Source: Marsupella aquatica (lineage: Eukaryota > Marchantiophyta). Taken from it: a stretch of DNA of 64,000 nt. The translations under genes and the position numbers were made by a program. The stretch is taken from the NCBI GenBank assembly GCA_973895155.1, contig OZ316898.1, forward strand, positions 310,001-374,000, written 5' to 3'. This document shows positions 54,787-64,000 of this stretch, piece after piece (the first letter of the stretch is position 1; each line of letters opens with the position of its first letter). Below the pieces are notes generated by a model, which ran no database searches, was not told the origin of the DNA, and worked only from the letters and a program-made list of their open reading frames with translations.

Positions 54787-57435
54787 ATGTCGCACACGAT
54801 CCTCTCCAGCTCGGCCATTCGATTCTGGACGCAGTTCCTATCTACCGGAAGGCACTTGGCCGATTCATTGAAACACGCCAACCCGCGCCGATACGAGATC
54901 GAATGCGAATACGAGAGAGCCATCCGCCTAGCAGGACGACACCACTACGTCCTTAACTTTGACTACCCGTCTCAGAGCGAGCTTTACCGACCAGCTGAGG
55001 TATCTGGGTACTTCTTTGACGGAGACAAATATATCGGGTTCTGGGAAGCATTGCTTCGGCTTCCGGACGAGGTCTTCAATATCCCGGGTACAATCGACCT
55101 GCAGCGACATCACTTCGACCACATCCCTGCCCAGGTTCGGGCAGTCATTAACGGCGAGTCCAGTACCAACCGTTCGACAAGGGCGTCCGCACTCGCTTCG
55201 GAGAACTTCTACCAGCACCTACAGAGCTTCATGGGAACTCGGCCATCAACCAACATGACCAACTCAGCCGGACCCGGACCCGTACCCGTACCCGTACCCG
55301 TGCCCATGCAACCTCAGCTTCAGCTTCAGCCTCAGCCGCAGCCTAGCCAAACCCCACCACCTATCACCCAGCCAGCACAGGTACGCTCCGTCATCAACGC
55401 TGTGGATCTTAGCGATGACGACAAGGCTACCCCACCCTTGACCAGGCGGCCCAGAGGAACAAGCGCTCGGGGGGCCGACACTATACCATCCCCACCCCTT
55501 GCTCTGACCCCAGGAGCGGCCCCAGCAGACAACATGGTGACCGTGGCCACCCCGGGCCCGTTACCAACCGCAGTGGCACTCCCCAGGCCCGATCGGGAGG
55601 ATGGGGAAGTATCACCTTCCCCGAGTCAGTCACGGGGAAAGAAGAGAAAGGAATCCGCCAGTGCATCCGGGTTACCGTTAGCCACGGTAGCCGTAGCCAA
55701 GGTAACGATGCATCGCATGGGGGAAAACGTTCACAGCAACATCCTCCATCCCAAGCATGCGGTGTACCTGAAGACTCAGGGATTTGAGCACCTCGCCTCT
55801 CTCCCCTGGAACACTTGCAGGTACTACGGGGAGGACATGACAGAATTCGTCAAGAATTATGATGACGTACGTCAACAGACTCGGCTGCGGGGAAGGAATA
55901 TGTCCCTCACAGAAGAACGGCTCAAGATGATCTTCGGGTTACCCGAAGGTGACCATCGAGTCGAATCACGGGCTCCCGGGGGCAAGGGGGCCAAGTACCA
56001 ATCTTCAAGTTTTCCCTCAGAGGGATCAGTAGACAACGGGTTCGTGATGAGGACCTGCCTCATGCCCGAGATAGCTGAGCGGCTGGAGTTCCAGAGGTAC
56101 GCTCTCCACTTGATGGAACCCCGGGGGGAGATCTCCGCCGCCCAGGTCATCCAGGTCGAGAACTATCGACCTAGGAAGTGGGCGTCGTACTTCGCTAAGA
56201 AATTCCATGAAGAGATGGAGCGGCGAAGGAAGACGCTGTACATTGGCGGGAAGCCGTATTTCGCTAGCCACATCGAAATCATTCTTGAGTGGTATGCCCG
56301 GTTTGATCGACGAACCCTTCCCCGCATCAACGTTACAAAGCTGGTCCCAGCTAGGTGGGTTTTTCCGGCATTGGAGAGACGACCCCAACCCGAGGCCCGA
56401 AGTCCAGTGGACACGCCAGCTTCACCCACCCCACCTCCACAAATAGCTGTAATCGTAACCGAGGAGGCGCCGGAGGGGTTGGTCGTCGCAACCGTTGATG
56501 CGACCCAACTAGCCGGGCTAAGTACAGAAGTTGGTACGGCAGAGGTCTTACCCGAACCCGGGTCTCCCAAGGACCCGCCGGTGGCAATTCCGGAGAACCG
56601 GACATCGCTGCAGGAGGATACTCCGGCCCCTTCCAACGTTATGTCCCCAGGGCTGGACGTCACTGCCCCGGCCCCTGCGCGTGTTGATGTCTGCCCGTGC
56701 CCAAATCCGGACAGGCACAACTTGGACCACCCGGAACTCTTCGTACAGGGTACGTTTCTGAACGGGCTTCTGGGAGATTTCTCTCATCAAATTGCCCGGG
56801 ATACCGGGGAGTTCATGGCTCGGAAGGTAGCCTGTTTCTTCAATCAGGAGTTGGTTGCCGCCGTAAAGGCAGGGCGGGCCCAGTCGGAGGCCCTTCAGAG
56901 GATAGAGCGGTACCGGGTGGAGTCCGTGTACCTAAAGAACGAAGTGGCGGCTCAAGAGGCTGAGCTTATGCAACTACGACCCAAGGTTGCAGCCGCCGAT
57001 GAGTTGTTAGCAAAGGCATACGTTCTTACCGCCCTAGCCGAACAGGCCAAAGCTGGGAACGAGGCCGAGATTACACGACTCCGGAACCAGATTGACAGTT
57101 TGAAGAAACAAGCTGTCACCTGGCAGAAAGACCTGGAGGAGGCCGAGGAGCGAGCCCAGCGGGACGCGACGGAGATAGCCACACTGCAGGCCGAGATGAC
57201 GCGGCTCCAAACCGAGGCCGAGAAGCAGGACCAGCTGGCGAGTAAACTGGCGAGCGACGCCCAGCAGCTGGAGGAGGCATGTCAGGAGGCAGTAGAGGAG
57301 ACGGACGCGTCGAGGCGAGAGAACGAATCTCTGCTGGACCAGGTCCAGCTCCTCAAAGCGGACAATGACAGGCTTCGAAGGCAGCGGGATGGCCGTTCCC
57401 ATTCGGGCGGCTCTGGCAAGCGTGCCAGGCATTAG
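54787..57435 (+). CDS. LTR-borne protein, 882 aa, intact copy
   Basis: A full-length ORF lying wholly inside an LTR. Residues ~1–150 are mixed and probably folded. ~160–280 are Pro/Gln-rich and disordered, including VDLSDDD at ~206, which resembles a SUMO-interacting motif, and a basic RGKKRK at ~283–288 that could be a nuclear signal. ~295–530 form a compact region with NMSLTEERLKMIFGLPEG (~373), a style seen in the 'putative plant transposon protein' domains linked to plant retroelements. ~530–660 are Pro/Glu-rich. ~690–870 are a long coiled coil. The C-terminus is basic (GKRARH). No protease, polymerase or membrane segment is seen. It is transcribed first if the LTR TATA is used. The function is unknown; a structural or nuclear accessory role is only a guess. 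Confidence 0.85.
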   Translation: MSHTILSSSAIRFWTQFLSTGRHLADSLKHANPRRYEIECEYERAIRLAGRHHYVLNFDYPSQSELYRPAEVSGYFFDGDKYIGFWEALLRLPDEVFNIPGTIDLQRHHFDHIPAQVRAVINGESSTNRSTRASALASENFYQHLQSFMGTRPSTNMTNSAGPGPVPVPVPVPMQPQLQLQPQPQPSQTPPPITQPAQVRSVINAVDLSDDDKATPPLTRRPRGTSARGADTIPSPPLALTPGAAPADNMVTVATPGPLPTAVALPRPDREDGEVSPSPSQSRGKKRKESASASGLPLATVAVAKVTMHRMGENVHSNILHPKHAVYLKTQGFEHLASLPWNTCRYYGEDMTEFVKNYDDVRQQTRLRGRNMSLTEERLKMIFGLPEGDHRVESRAPGGKGAKYQSSSFPSEGSVDNGFVMRTCLMPEIAERLEFQRYALHLMEPRGEISAAQVIQVENYRPRKWASYFAKKFHEEMERRRKTLYIGGKPYFASHIEIILEWYARFDRRTLPRINVTKLVPARWVFPALERRPQPEARSPVDTPASPTPPPQIAVIVTEEAPEGLVVATVDATQLAGLSTEVGTAEVLPEPGSPKDPPVAIPENRTSLQEDTPAPSNVMSPGLDVTAPAPARVDVCPCPNPDRHNLDHPELFVQGTFLNGLLGDFSHQIARDTGEFMARKVACFFNQELVAAVKAGRAQSEALQRIERYRVESVYLKNEVAAQEAELMQLRPKVAAADELLAKAYVLTALAEQAKAGNEAEITRLRNQIDSLKKQAVTWQKDLEEAEERAQRDATEIATLQAEMTRLQTEAEKQDQLASKLASDAQQLEEACQEAVEETDASRRENESLLDQVQLLKADNDRLRRQRDGRSHSGGSGKRARH

Positions 57436-58335
57436 CGGCGGAGTATGAATAGATTAGGATTAGAATTGGCTTGGTCAGGCTCTTGGGACAGGCACCTGCC
57501 TTAGGTACGGCAGCGCTGCCCTGCTGTCCAGCCTGCGTAGATTAGGATCTTCTAATAAGACACAGCTGTTTTCCGGCCTGACTGTCAGCTTAGTTAGGAC
57601 CTTGGTCAGCGAATCTTCGGCGGGAGGACACCCCGTTCCTGGGCTCTTAGTATTTAGTGCACCCCTCGGTAGAGGCAGGGGGGGTTTTTTAGTTTCAGAG
57701 TCGGACATCCGCGGGACATGCGGGGAGTCCCGACCTCTGGGAATGACAGAGTACCAAGGGGAGGGGGTAGGACTAAGCTTGCCGGGCGAGTGCGGAGCCG
57801 GGCTCCGTTGTAGTGTGCACCCTTGGCCTTGAACCTGTGCATTCCAGGGCTGTCGTGTCAACTAAGTGTACGCATATGTTCCCTTTGTAGTAAAAATCCT
57901 TTCCCATCATTTTTCCTTCGTGTAAATCGAGATTGTATGCATGTGTGCGCATATGTGTGTGGGTTTCTCGTATATGGGTGGCAGCGCCGGGCCGAACGCA
58001 CTACCCGAGACGTGCACAGGGTGCAGCCTGCGGGTAAGTGGGTGCGAGCACGGGTTGAGGACCTGTATCATCGAATCTGGATCGAAGGCGGACAGCACGA
58101 AGGCTTAGAAGCCCTTAAGCCGGGGTCGATCCTGCTATCGACTAAGGTACGTTCCGGCGGCGGAACACAAACCATACCTAGGAGGTGTCCGTATTTAGCA
58201 GTATGCGCACTTAGCGCTAGTTTACGAGAATAAGGTGCATTACGTGCTTCCCTTCCTGCCCGAACCCTCAGATTTACGAGGGATGTGCCCGTCTAAGCTG
58301 AAGTCTGAGTTAAGGCCGAAGCCTACGACGTGACA

Positions 58336-58340
58336 GCCTT
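58336..58340. repeat. Target-site duplication of the Gypsy array (right)
   Basis: GCCTT, same as 34,100–34,104. Confidence 0.9.
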
Positions 58341-60662
58341 ACCAAGATCCTTCATCCTGAATTCAACACTCAATTTCGCCTTGAGACTGTCAACCTCAGA
58401 TTGATCTTTAGCCACAATCAGCATGTCATCCACATAGATCACCAGAATGATGAAACCAAACACATCATTCTTGACTGATTTTGTATACATACAAGGATCA
58501 TACACCATCCTTGTAAAACCTTGAGCAAGCATGAAATCATCAAACCGCTTGTTCCATTGTCTGGGAGACTGCTTCAATCCATACAAGGACTTGAGCAATC
58601 TGCAAACTAAGTTCTCTTGGCCCTTCTTCATAAAGCCTAGTGGTTGTCTCATGAAGATCAACTCTTCCAAATTGCCATAGAGAAAAGCAGTAACAACATC
58701 CATCTGATCCATCACCAGACCAAAAAACACAACAAGCTGACACAAGATCCGAATTGTGGAATACTTAGCCACCGGTGAAAAGACCTCATTGTAGTCCACT
58801 CCTTTCTCCTGAGTGAACCCCTTGGCAACAAGCCTTGCCTTGTAGATCTTATCTCCACCCTCTGAAGGACTGTCCTTCAACTTGTAAATCCACTTACTGT
58901 CCACCACTTGCTGACCTCTTGGAAGCTCCACCAGCTCCCATGTCTTGTTGTCACTCAAAGATTGCAACTCCCTTTGCATTGCTGCATTCCACTCATGCTT
59001 CTGCTTTGAAGCACAAGCCTCACTGTACGAAGAAGGCTCTCCTTCTTCCAAGATCAAAGCCATGTCATCATCATCAGGTGCAATGTCAATATCATCTAGC
59101 TTAGATGAGTCTGCCCATTGATCATACCTGGTAGGAGCTCTAGTAGAACGACTGGAAGTTCTTCTAGTAGATGACTCAGGCTGATCTGCTGCTGCTGCTG
59201 GTTGAATTTGAGGTACCCCAGCAACAATCTGCTCCTCTTGTTCCATCACAGGAACCAGCTCCAAGCCCGGAGCTTCTCCATCTCTCCTATCATGAACTGC
59301 ATCATGACTAATCTCCCCCTCAACCCGGTCCGGGATGGGAGATTTCCCCTTGTCAGTCTGGGAGTCCTGAGAACTCTCCCCCTCCTTTGATGATCTGGAC
59401 TCATTAAAGGACACATCTCTACTGACAATTAACTTACAGGTTACTGGATCCCATAACCTATAACCCTCCACACCTTTCTGATAGCCAAGGAAAATGCACT
59501 TCTTCGACTTGGACTCCAGCTTGGATCGAAGCTGAGAAGGTGTAAGCACATAAGCATCACATCCAAAAATCCTCAGATGTGAGTAATCTGCTGGACGCCC
59601 GTACCTCATTTCAAATGGCGTCTTGAATCCAATAGAACTGGATGGAGAAAAATTTACCAAATAAGCTACAGTGTTGACAGCTTCAGCCCAAAACTCATGT
59701 GGTAAGCATGATTGACTCAACATACTCCTCGAGCGGTCCAATAGTGTTTGGTTGAGTCTCTCAAAAACACCATTCTGCTGAGGAGTATAATTTGTTGTGA
59801 GATGGTGGGTTATCCCCTGCTCCTTACAATACGTTCCAAATTCCCTGGAACTGTATTCACCGCCATTATCCGATCGTAGATATCTCACCTTATTACCAGT
59901 CTGATTCTCAACTTGGGCTTTCCACTCCTTAAAAGTGGCAAAAACATTAGACTTACTGTGTAGAAAATATATCCACACATACCTTGAGTAATCGTCTATG
60001 AACGTGACATAGTATAATCGTCCAGAATGTGAGAGAGTAGGGGCTGGACCCCACACATCACTATGTACATATTCAAGTACCTCCTTGCTGGTGTGAGTTC
60101 CAACTCCGAAGGGTTTCCTGTGCTGCTTCCCTAGCACATAGTGCTCACAAAATTCCAACTTACAAGATTGCAAATTAGAAAGTAATCCTTTCTTCTGAAG
60201 AATAACCAAACCTTTTTCACTCATGTGACCCAAACGGAAGTGCCACAGCCGGGCCGTCTCCTCATGAGATAAGGTTATATTGGCTTCATCACAAACTACA
60301 CAGCCCTCCAAAACGTATAGATTGCTATGTCTCTTTCCCTTCAATACAACTTTAGTATCAGTTGAAACCTGAAGGACACCATTAGCAGAACTCCACTGAT
60401 GGCCATTTGCTTCTAAAACTCCAAGTGAAATGAGATTTTTCATCATGGTGGGAATGTGTCTCACATTCCTCAACGTTCTTACAGCACCATCAAACATCTG
60501 AAATCTTACAGATCCAAGTCCAACAACTTGACATGGGATTCCATTTCCCATCAACACTGACCCATTGGAAACCGTGTAAGAACTGAAAAAATCTCTCCTA
60601 GAGCAAATGTGAAAAGTACATGCACTATCTAGAATCCAGTCATCACTCCCTGGATTTGACAC
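58341..60662 (-). pseudogene. Copia element 1 pol, 5' part (protease, integrase, RT)
   Basis: The minus-strand frame from ~60,662 reads protease (WILDSACTFHIC), the pre-integrase zinc region (LWHFRLGHMSEKG), integrase with its triad (HSDVWGPAP, LRSDNGGEYSS, PQQNGVFERLNQ), then reverse transcriptase (VVDSKWIYKLK, FTQEKGVDYNEVFSPVAKY, ILVIYVDDMLIVAKD) up to the Gypsy insertion after KDLGKA. The text is of the TNT1-94 type. It has no stop within this stretch; the last residues on the Gypsy side are not native. It is joined upstream to a gag remnant through an in-frame TGA at about 60,684–60,686 and continues at 34,104–33,238. Confidence 0.9.
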
Positions 60663-60686
60663 TACGTTGAGAACATAACCTTGACA

Positions 60687-60906
60687 TCACAATATGTCAT
60701 CATCATCGAGTAAATCTATCTCATGCGAGCTCGATGCCGCGTTAGCAGATGCAGTAGGGACCTTTACTCGACAATCCCTTTTCATGTGGCCAGGCTTGCC
60801 ACAATTCCAACATGCAAGAGGCTTCCTCTCTTGCGATTTCCCTCTAGATTTAGATCTCCCCCGTGATGTAGATCTAAACCTGTTCTGTCCATTTGAGCGC
60901 TGCGCT
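60687..60906 (-). pseudogene. Copia element 1 gag remnant with CCHC knuckle
   Basis: Only the end of gag is left: a basic Arg/Ser/Lys stretch (RSTSRGRSKSRGKS), one CCHC knuckle (CWNCGKPGHMKRDC) and an acidic end (LLDDDDIL). It abuts the primer site almost directly, so the start codon and the gag UBN2 domain were deleted. An in-frame TGA separates it from the protease frame. Confidence 0.8.
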
Positions 60907-60918
60907 GCTCTGATACCA
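60907..60918 (-). promoter_or_regulatory. Copia element 1 primer binding site (tRNA-Met)
   Basis: On the minus strand TGGTATCAGAGC lies two bases from the LTR end; it is the standard site complementary to the initiator tRNA-Met 3' end. Confidence 0.9.
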
Positions 60919-60920
60919 CT

Positions 60921-61264
60921 TGTTGAGCATAGACGACATTTGTAACGGCAAGCCCATGAACCATCCAACGCACAATAGTCGACACAGAGAGATACATGGT
61001 TCACCTCCACATGAGGCTACGTCCACGGGAACACACAAGAGCTTTACTGCACTCTAGGTCGACCGGCCATACCAAGCATCCACAGCACAAGCTCTCCCTA
61101 TCTCTCAACTAGCTCCGTAACAATGAGCCTAAGTTCCACCAGGGTCTGGCATCAGCCCTGGCTATATGCACAATAGCACTACCGCTAACATTAGCTAAGT
61201 CCTAACCCGAGTTAGACTAACTGTGGTTAGCTCATGAGTCACAAGACTAGAGCAATATCTAACA
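60921..61264 (-). repeat. Copia element 1, 5' LTR (344 bp)
   Basis: Near-identical partner of 32,683–33,024, followed by the target duplication GACTC at 61,265–61,269. Confidence 0.9.
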
Positions 61265-61269
61265 GACTC

Positions 61270-61701
61270 ATGAGCCAAGGAGACAACTCCCAGCAAGGAG
61301 GCTAGGTGGCACCCAAATAAGCTCAACTGTCACAAATGGATCAAAAAAATTCTACACACTTTCTTGAGATTCTAGGGTATTGATTCTTTGCAGAACGATT
61401 ATACAACTTATGAAGGGTCAAGCAAGAAAATCCAACTAGATGCCTAAAATCCAACCGCCTCTCCCCTATAAAAAATAGTGAAGGCCTATGCCTGCTGAAG
61501 CGCAATAGACACCTGCCATCTAACAAAGGTTGTGATAACAGACACCAGGGGGTAAGGCCTTTGCTCAACATAATGAACCGCACAAAAATGAAAGAAACGG
61601 TCAAAAGTTGGGTGAAACACCCCAAAGACCTCCATGGAAACAGGTAGAAAGGCCCCCCAATAATGCAAAGCATAAGCCTCCTCCTCAAGGCAAGTAGCCC
61701 T
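61270..61701. other. Spacer between two copia elements, no gene recognised
   Basis: About 430 bp of apparently unique sequence. Minus-strand frames here run in from the neighbouring LTR and show no domain. Confidence 0.4.
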
Positions 61702-62122
61702 TGTTGAGCATAGACGACGATCGCAACGGCAAGCCCATGAACCATCCAACGCACAATAGTCGACACAAGAGATACGTGGTTCACCTCCTTGAGACTACGT
61801 CCACGGGAACACACAAGAGAGCTTTACTGAACTCTAAGCCCGTCGGCTATACCGAGTCTCCACAGTGTAAGTTCTCCTTATCTCTCAAGTGGCTCCATAA
61901 CAATGAGCCTTGGTTCTACCTCTCCAAGCACACATGCCTCTTATGATATAGTGTGCAACTTAGTTGTACCTAACCACATAGTTGTACCTAATCATGTAGT
62001 TGTACCTAACCACATAGTTGTACCTAATCACGTAGTTGTACCTAACCACGTAGTTGTACCAACCCACGTTGTTGTACCAACCACGTCATACCTAACCTAG
62101 ACGTAAGAGTAAATACCCAACA
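61702..62122 (-). repeat. Copia element 2, 3' LTR (421 bp)
   Basis: Plus-strand ends are TGTTGAGCATAG and AATACCCAACA, followed by the polypurine tract complement (CTTCCCCTTGACTC). The left ~200 bp matches element 1 LTRs; the right part is unique and holds the 18-bp array. Confidence 0.85.
61963..62090 (-). repeat. 18-bp minisatellite inside copia LTR, ~7 copies
   Basis: GTTGTACCTAACCACATA units run from 61,963 in steps of exactly 18 bp; units with AACCAC and AATCA(C/T) alternate, suggesting 36-bp amplification steps. In the LTR's own sense this lies in U3, where such repeats can act as enhancers; that role is only inference. The plus-strand Val/Pro-rich frame across it is an artefact. Confidence 0.85.
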
Positions 62123-62312
62123 ATCTTCCCCTTGACTCTGGTCTAGGGGAGAGTAATACTGCCAATGTATATGATCCCTCAGCGGGAAGTTCTGGACAAA
62201 AACCAAACCGGTTTCCCTCTCTAACTAGAGCAAACCAGAACTAAGCCGTAGCCTAATACATAGGAATGAGGAAGAGCATATATCAATAATTACAATGAAT
62301 GTTAAGAAAACT

Positions 62313-64000
62313 CTACTTGTGATGCAATTGCAAAACTTGCAATACGTCACGGTGTCTAGAGAAACTCTCCAAAGGAATCACTTTGGTAAATGCGTCAGCC
62401 GGGTTGAGTTTACCATCAATCTTGACTAGCTCAACAAATTATCAGACACAGCCTGCCTGATAAAATGGTACCTGACGTCAATGTGCTTCACTCTGCTGTC
62501 CATCACCTGGTTCACAGCAAGGTGGAGCGCACTTTGACTATCACAATGGAGCTTCACATTCCCCTGTGGCAATCCCATTTCAGTGATAAGTCTATCCAAC
62601 CAAATCGCTTCCTTTGTTGCTTCCGCAGCTGCAACATACTCCGCTTCTGTAGTAGACTGAGCAATACACTTCTGCAAAGTAGACCTCCAACTTATGCATC
62701 CACCGCCAAGTGTGAACACGTATCCTGTTGTTGATCTCCTTCGGTCCAAATCTTGTCCATACTCAGAATCAACATAGTCAATCATTGATTTAGCATTCTT
62801 TGCATTCGCATCAAATAAAAGACCATGATCCATGGTACCCTTCAAGTACCTGATAATCCACTTCACTGCTTCCTAGTGTACCTTCCCTGGATTCGATATG
62901 TACCTGCTCACCTTGCCCATAGCCATGGCAAGATCAGGTCTAGTGCAAGTCATCAAATACATGAGACTCCCCACTGCCTTATCATACGGAACCTTTGACA
63001 TCAACCCCTTCTCTGTGTCATCCGTAGGACAGAACGCTGATGATAACTTGAAGTGTGGAGCCAACGGGGTACTTACTGGCTTGCTATTTCCCATGTTGAA
63101 CCTTGCAATTACCTTCCTCGCATAACTGCTCTGCGTCAACCATAGCTTGCCAGCCTCCAAGTCCCTAGTGATCTCCATACCCAAAATCCTCTTAGTTGGC
63201 CCTAAGTCCTTCATCTTAAACTCTGCACTAAGCAGTGCCTTGAGCTTAACAATCTCAGACCTATCCTTGGTTGCAATTAGCATATCATCCACATAAAGTA
63301 CTAAAACAATGAACCCAAAGACAACATTTTTTACCGGTTTCAAATACACACAAGGGTCAAATACACTTCTGTGAAAACCTTGTGACCGAATCCAATCGTC
63401 AAACCGCTTGTTCCACTGTCTTGGTGACTGCTTCAACCCATACAAGGATTTCAACAATCTACAAACCAATTCCTCCTGTCCTCTCTTCACAAAACCTAGC
63501 GGTTGTCTCATGAAGATCACCTATTCCAATGTGCCATAGAGGAAAGCTGTGACAACATCCATCTGATCTAGCAGCAGACCAAACATTACAACAAGTACAC
63601 ACAATAGTCGTATTGTAGAGTACTTAACAACTGGTGAGAAGACCTCATTGTAATCCACACCTTTCTCTTGTGTGAATCCCTTTGCTACCAACCTAGCCTT
63701 GTAGACCTTTGATCCACCTCCTATGGAATTATCCTTTAGCTTGTAAATCCACTTGCTGTCCACCACTTGCTGACCCTTAGGCAGCTTAACAAGCTCCCAA
63801 GTTTTGTTGTCCTTTAGTGACTGTATCTCCGTTTGCATTGCTGCAGTCCACTTCTGCTTCTCCTTTGAAGCACTTGCCTCATGAAATGAAGAAGGTTCCC
63901 CTTCTTCCAAAATTAACGCATCACCCTCATCATCAGCTGCAAAATCATCCTCTTGCAGTTGAGATGAATCAACCCATTGTCCATACCTTGGTGGAGCGCG
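62313..64000 (-). pseudogene. Copia element 2 pol (RT and RNase H), broken
   Basis: Reading leftward from the edge: the start of reverse transcriptase (VVDSKWIYKLK, FTQEKGVDYNEVFSPV), an in-frame TAG after YGTLE (~63,518–63,520), then IFMRQPLGF, VLYVDDMLIATKD and TCTRPDLAMAMGK. A second in-frame TAG follows GKVH (~62,870–62,872), where element 1 has Trp; this is TGG to TAG, a G-to-A change equivalent to C-to-T in CAG on the other strand. RNase H follows ([37 protein letters not shown]), with a one-base deletion near 62,435 shifting the frame, after which [10 protein letters not shown] continues to a stop at 62,313. It cannot encode an active enzyme. Confidence 0.88.

Larger units (their letters stand above)
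34105..58335 (+). mobile_element. Ty3/gypsy array: three 4-kb LTRs and two internal regions
   Basis: The structure is LTR (34,105–38,119), internal (38,120–44,212), LTR (44,213–48,227), internal (48,228–54,320), LTR (54,321–58,335). The period is exactly 10,108 bp and no target duplication separates the units. LTR ends are TGTGACG and CGTGACA. Integrase follows reverse transcriptase and RNase H, the Gypsy order, and no chromodomain is evident at the pol C-terminus, so it is a non-chromovirus lineage; the reverse transcriptase text is close to the Athila/Tat type, but exact placement needs a tree. Each LTR holds a second protein gene. Both gag-pol ORFs are intact. The array arose from one insertion followed by recombination between LTRs. 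Confidence 0.95.
54321..58335 (+). repeat. Gypsy LTR 3 (4,015 bp)
   Basis: Outer right LTR, ending CGTGACA directly before the GCCTT duplication. It carries the only unbroken LTR ORF. Confidence 0.93.
32683..61264 (-). mobile_element. Ty1/copia element 1, split by the Gypsy array
   Basis: LTRs at 32,683–33,024 and 60,921–61,264 bound the element, with the identical target duplication GACTC on both outer sides. In its own orientation (minus) the order is 5' LTR, primer site, gag remnant, protease, integrase, reverse transcriptase, RNase H, polypurine tract, 3' LTR. A Gypsy array (34,105–58,335) sits inside the reverse transcriptase region, duplicating GCCTT. Removing the array gives a copia element of about 4.35 kb and restores the pol reading frame across the junction (LGKA joins KRILGME). 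The element lacks most of gag and has two in-frame stops, so it was already defective or decayed later. Confidence 0.9.
61702..64000 (-). mobile_element. Ty1/copia element 2, partial (runs off window)
   Basis: A second element on the minus strand with its 3' LTR at 61,702–62,122 and pol continuing past the right edge. It is related to element 1 (similar LTR ends and pol), but the LTR is longer because of an 18-bp repeat array. The 5' LTR and gag lie outside the window. At the left, GCCCT (61,697–61,701) should be its target duplication; the partner is not visible. Confidence 0.85.

Noticed and set aside
61903-62100. Val/Pro/His repeat peptide on the plus strand
   Set aside because: Product of the 18-bp minisatellite inside a copia LTR, antisense to the element.

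Overview
This is nuclear DNA of a land plant. The evidence is a PPR–DYW family locus, genes with many short GT–AG introns, tRNA-Met-primed Ty1/copia elements and Ty3/gypsy elements. The wording of the PPR repeats and the ARM-like repeats reminds me of mosses and lycophytes more than flowering plants, but that is inference.

Layout. 1–~1.9 kb: piece of a degraded LTR related to the large Gypsy array further right, with a broken coiled-coil ORF. 1.9–6.9 kb: no gene recognised. 6.9–8.65 kb: PPR–DYW pseudogene; its C-terminal DYW tail is found twice downstream (8.88 and 9.42 kb) in a duplicated block. 10.5–10.9 kb: ~94-bp minisatellite. 11.95–12.6 kb (minus): decayed ARM-like repeat gene. 13.84–15.90 kb: three-exon gene for mitochondrial inner membrane protease subunit 2 (IMP2 type), apparently intact. 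17.2–24.9 kb: duplications, pyrimidine-rich and 35-bp repeat arrays, two Ty1/copia relics and a solo LTR. 25.1–25.3 kb: 60-bp tandem repeat. 26.65–30.82 kb (minus): eleven-exon aspartate-semialdehyde dehydrogenase gene, apparently intact (409 aa). 31–32.2 kb: small tandem repeats.

32,683–61,264 is a nest. A Ty1/copia element on the minus strand (identical 5-bp target duplication GACTC on both sides) was hit inside its pol gene by a Ty3/gypsy element (target duplication GCCTT). The Gypsy element is now LTR–internal–LTR–internal–LTR with an exact period of 10,108 bp. Each LTR is 4,015 bp, and each carries, inside the LTR, a long ORF (882 aa, intact only in the third LTR) separate from the 2,000-aa gag-pol ORF, which is intact in both internal regions. 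The pattern of base differences shows the middle LTR is a recombinant of the outer two, with the switch between 44,861 and 44,913. A second, related Ty1/copia element (minus strand, pseudogenised, running off the right edge) occupies 61,702–64,000.

The two intact housekeeping genes (organellar protein maturation; aspartate-family amino acid synthesis) are unrelated and on opposite strands. The rest is mainly transposable-element biology. The most notable item is the giant-LTR Gypsy family with an LTR-borne protein gene, also represented by a diverged relative at the left edge.
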